Origin: Prostheceraeus crozeri
Taxonomy: Eukaryota > Platyhelminthes > Polycladida > Euryleptidae
NCBI GenBank assembly: GCA_907163375.1
Contig: CAJQUW010003382.1
Coordinates: 52,483-116,482, forward strand
DNA: 64,000 bases
Direction: 5' to 3'
Shown: positions 62,620-64,000 of the stretch, one piece after another
Layout of the letters: every line of letters starts with the position of its first letter
How positions within the stretch are numbered: position 1 is the first letter of the stretch
Notes under the pieces: generated by a model
What the model saw: only the letters and a program-made list of their open reading frames with translations
Told to the model about the DNA's origin: nothing
Database searches by the model: none
Made by a program: the position numbers and the translations under genes

Positions 62620-62866
62620 ATACACCATTTCCATGTAGAATTTGACGCTGAATCCGAATCTGGCCTCCGTTTTCCCATCCGATGCTTCGTTTTGGCTCTA
62701 CAGTAGGCAGCCATCGCAAAAATTCTAACGTTTTTTCGAAAAATGTTGAAAATTTTTCTCTCCGATTGACTTTAAAACTCTCCGATTGACTTGAAACTCA
62801 CCATACAGATAGAGACTTTCACGCTGATTCCAAATCTGAAATCCGTTTTCCCATCCGATTACTACT
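62620..62866 (+). repeat. Right terminal repeat of Polinton B, truncated
   Basis: It is inverted relative to about 41735-41955 of the left repeat (shared TCTGGCCTCCGTTTTC, CGAAAAATGTTGAAAATTTT and TTGAAACTCACCATACAG). After CCCATCCGAT it stops matching and ends TTACTACT, without the outer G-run blocks found in A and at B's left end. Confidence 0.7.
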
Positions 62867-64000
62867 CATGTTCTTAGAACCTTGATTCCACCACACTCAT
62901 GTCGAAGCAAAAGATGGTTGTTTCTTCGAGTTCGAACACAGCGTAGAGTGGATGGCTTTATTTTCTCTTGTGCAAAGATGTATAATGAGGCAATACCAGC
63001 TTCATTGTAAATTTTGTATTTGTCACAACATTTACGACCTAATTTTGCAATTGATTTTGGACCTCCTCCGATTCTCAATTTGGGTTCGTTTTTGTTCTCA
63101 ATAAACGCATATTTACTTTACAAAATAAGTTCAGGGTGTCCGTGCTCTTGAAAGTCCTTGAACGACCTTGAAAATGGACAGGTGTCATTGAACCTTGAAA
63201 ATTGGGAAGTGCAGTTGTAAGAGTTATAAATACTTGAATTTTGTGAGCTGTCATCGAAAATTTTGGACTGTTGGAGGTGAAATGTGCAACTGTGTACCCT
63301 GATGGTGACGGTCAGTCAATAGAAACCTCTTCCCAAGCTCATCACTCCTGTCTCTCGAACAGTCGGAATCGGCTCGCCTCTCAGATCAAAACAGATATAT
63401 ATGCGTATAAGCTTATGCTTTTCAACAATTATATATAGTGACCTTTCTCTTCTGTTCTGTGGCTTCAATTTTATCCCACACCACGCAACATGTTCACGCA
63501 ACCTGTTGAGAATATCTGAGACACACCTGGAGTCATCTTCTATAGACGCCTCAAATCGTCCAGTCTTCGTATTGTTGCTGCTTCCGCTAGTCCTGATATT
63601 TATTTGTATGACCAGGACAAACAGAATGGGAGAAATGGCACATAAGCGATTCTTCTTTCACTTCCTAGCCGACAGATAGTCATGCACCGACTATTGGTAC
63701 TGAAACGGAAGCGGTTGCATCGAAATAGATGCATGTGATACATTCATTTAGCGTTTGAGGCATGTGAAAAATTCAAGAGCGAACTAGTAATAAGACTTTG
63801 ACACTCCACAATGTTATTAGACAACGATGTCTTAGACGATGTTATTAGACAAAATGCGCTCATCTAATCAATTGATTAATTAATTTATAATGCATATTTG
63901 TTGAATGAATTTGTTTTTATAAACAAAATTCTTTTATCATGATTTGATTTTACCAAAGATAAAACAAATCTACGATTAAAACGAAAAAGCTTTGTTATTT
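62867..64000. other. Right flank, host-like DNA
   Basis: AT-rich. A minus-strand frame to about 63078 has a protein-like look (IGGGPKSIAKLGRKCCDKY) but no splice or domain support. Repeated CTTGAA phrases occur at about 63150-63200. No gene is recognised. Confidence 0.4.

Larger units (their letters stand above)
41153..62866 (+). mobile_element. Polinton/Maverick (adintovirus-type) element B, about 21.7 kb
   Basis: The hallmark set is present: packaging ATPase, DDE integrase with chromodomain, F54H12.2-like capsid protein, adenain-like protease, minor capsid-like proteins and a family-B polymerase. Long inverted terminal repeats bound it: the left one (41153-42575) is inverted relative to 62620-62866. 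The left tip AGTAGTAAGCAA matches the right tip of element A. The right tip ends TTACTACT but lacks the outer terminal-repeat blocks. The 6-bp flanks (GTTATT left, CATGTT right) do not match, so the right end is probably rearranged. Confidence 0.9.

Overview
This window looks like nuclear DNA of an AT-rich, transposon-laden animal, probably an aquatic invertebrate. Spliceosomal introns, AATAAA polyadenylation signals and TATA/CCAAT promoters mark it as eukaryotic. Polinton/Maverick (adintovirus-type), hAT, CR1/L2-like LINE and Academ-like sequences crowd it. I cannot name the species.

Layout. (1) 1-6901: right end of a Polinton (element A), cut by the window edge: small accessory genes, two copies of a structured module, then a long G-run-rich terminal repeat. 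(2) 6902 to about 26 kb: host-like DNA without a convincing gene, holding tandem, foldback and dispersed repeats. (3) 26.5-34.4 kb: a broken minus-strand Academ-like gene that still has introns, plus two orphan exons. (4) 34.4-41.05 kb: a nest of insertions, with a MITE-like element split by a hAT element (8-bp duplication CTTCGGTT), itself split by a LINE. (5) 41153-62866: a nearly complete second Polinton (element B, about 21.7 kb) in the same orientation as A. (6) 62867-64000: host flank.

Element B carries a virion set on the plus strand: DNA-packaging ATPase, retroviral-type integrase with chromodomain, basic core-like proteins, F54H12.2-like major capsid protein, adenain-like protease and two related minor capsid-like genes. 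A protein-primed family-B DNA polymerase lies on the minus strand, with a C2H2 finger region and several breaks. Convergent with the protease is a minus-strand group not expected of a textbook Polinton: a TBP-core-like protein preceded by two tandem paralogues.

The most interesting observations concern expression. A start-codon-only leader exon at 42733 can splice to two acceptors, giving an unknown protein and an exonuclease-like protein, both beginning Met-Ala-Ser. The polymerase gene at the other end has the same ATG-only first exon. The two promoters share one layout: two CCAAT boxes 17 bp apart and a TATA box about 23 bp further on. An ATGCAAA box recurs about 28-40 bp before several virion-gene starts. 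A TBP-like protein, an ATGCAAA box and splicing onto a bare AUG together suggest, as an inference, that this lineage has its own early/late transcription programme. At the right ends of A and B, different minus-strand genes share one 140-bp 3' module, and a hairpin-rich module of about 215 bp is conserved; both suggest modular exchange of accessory genes.
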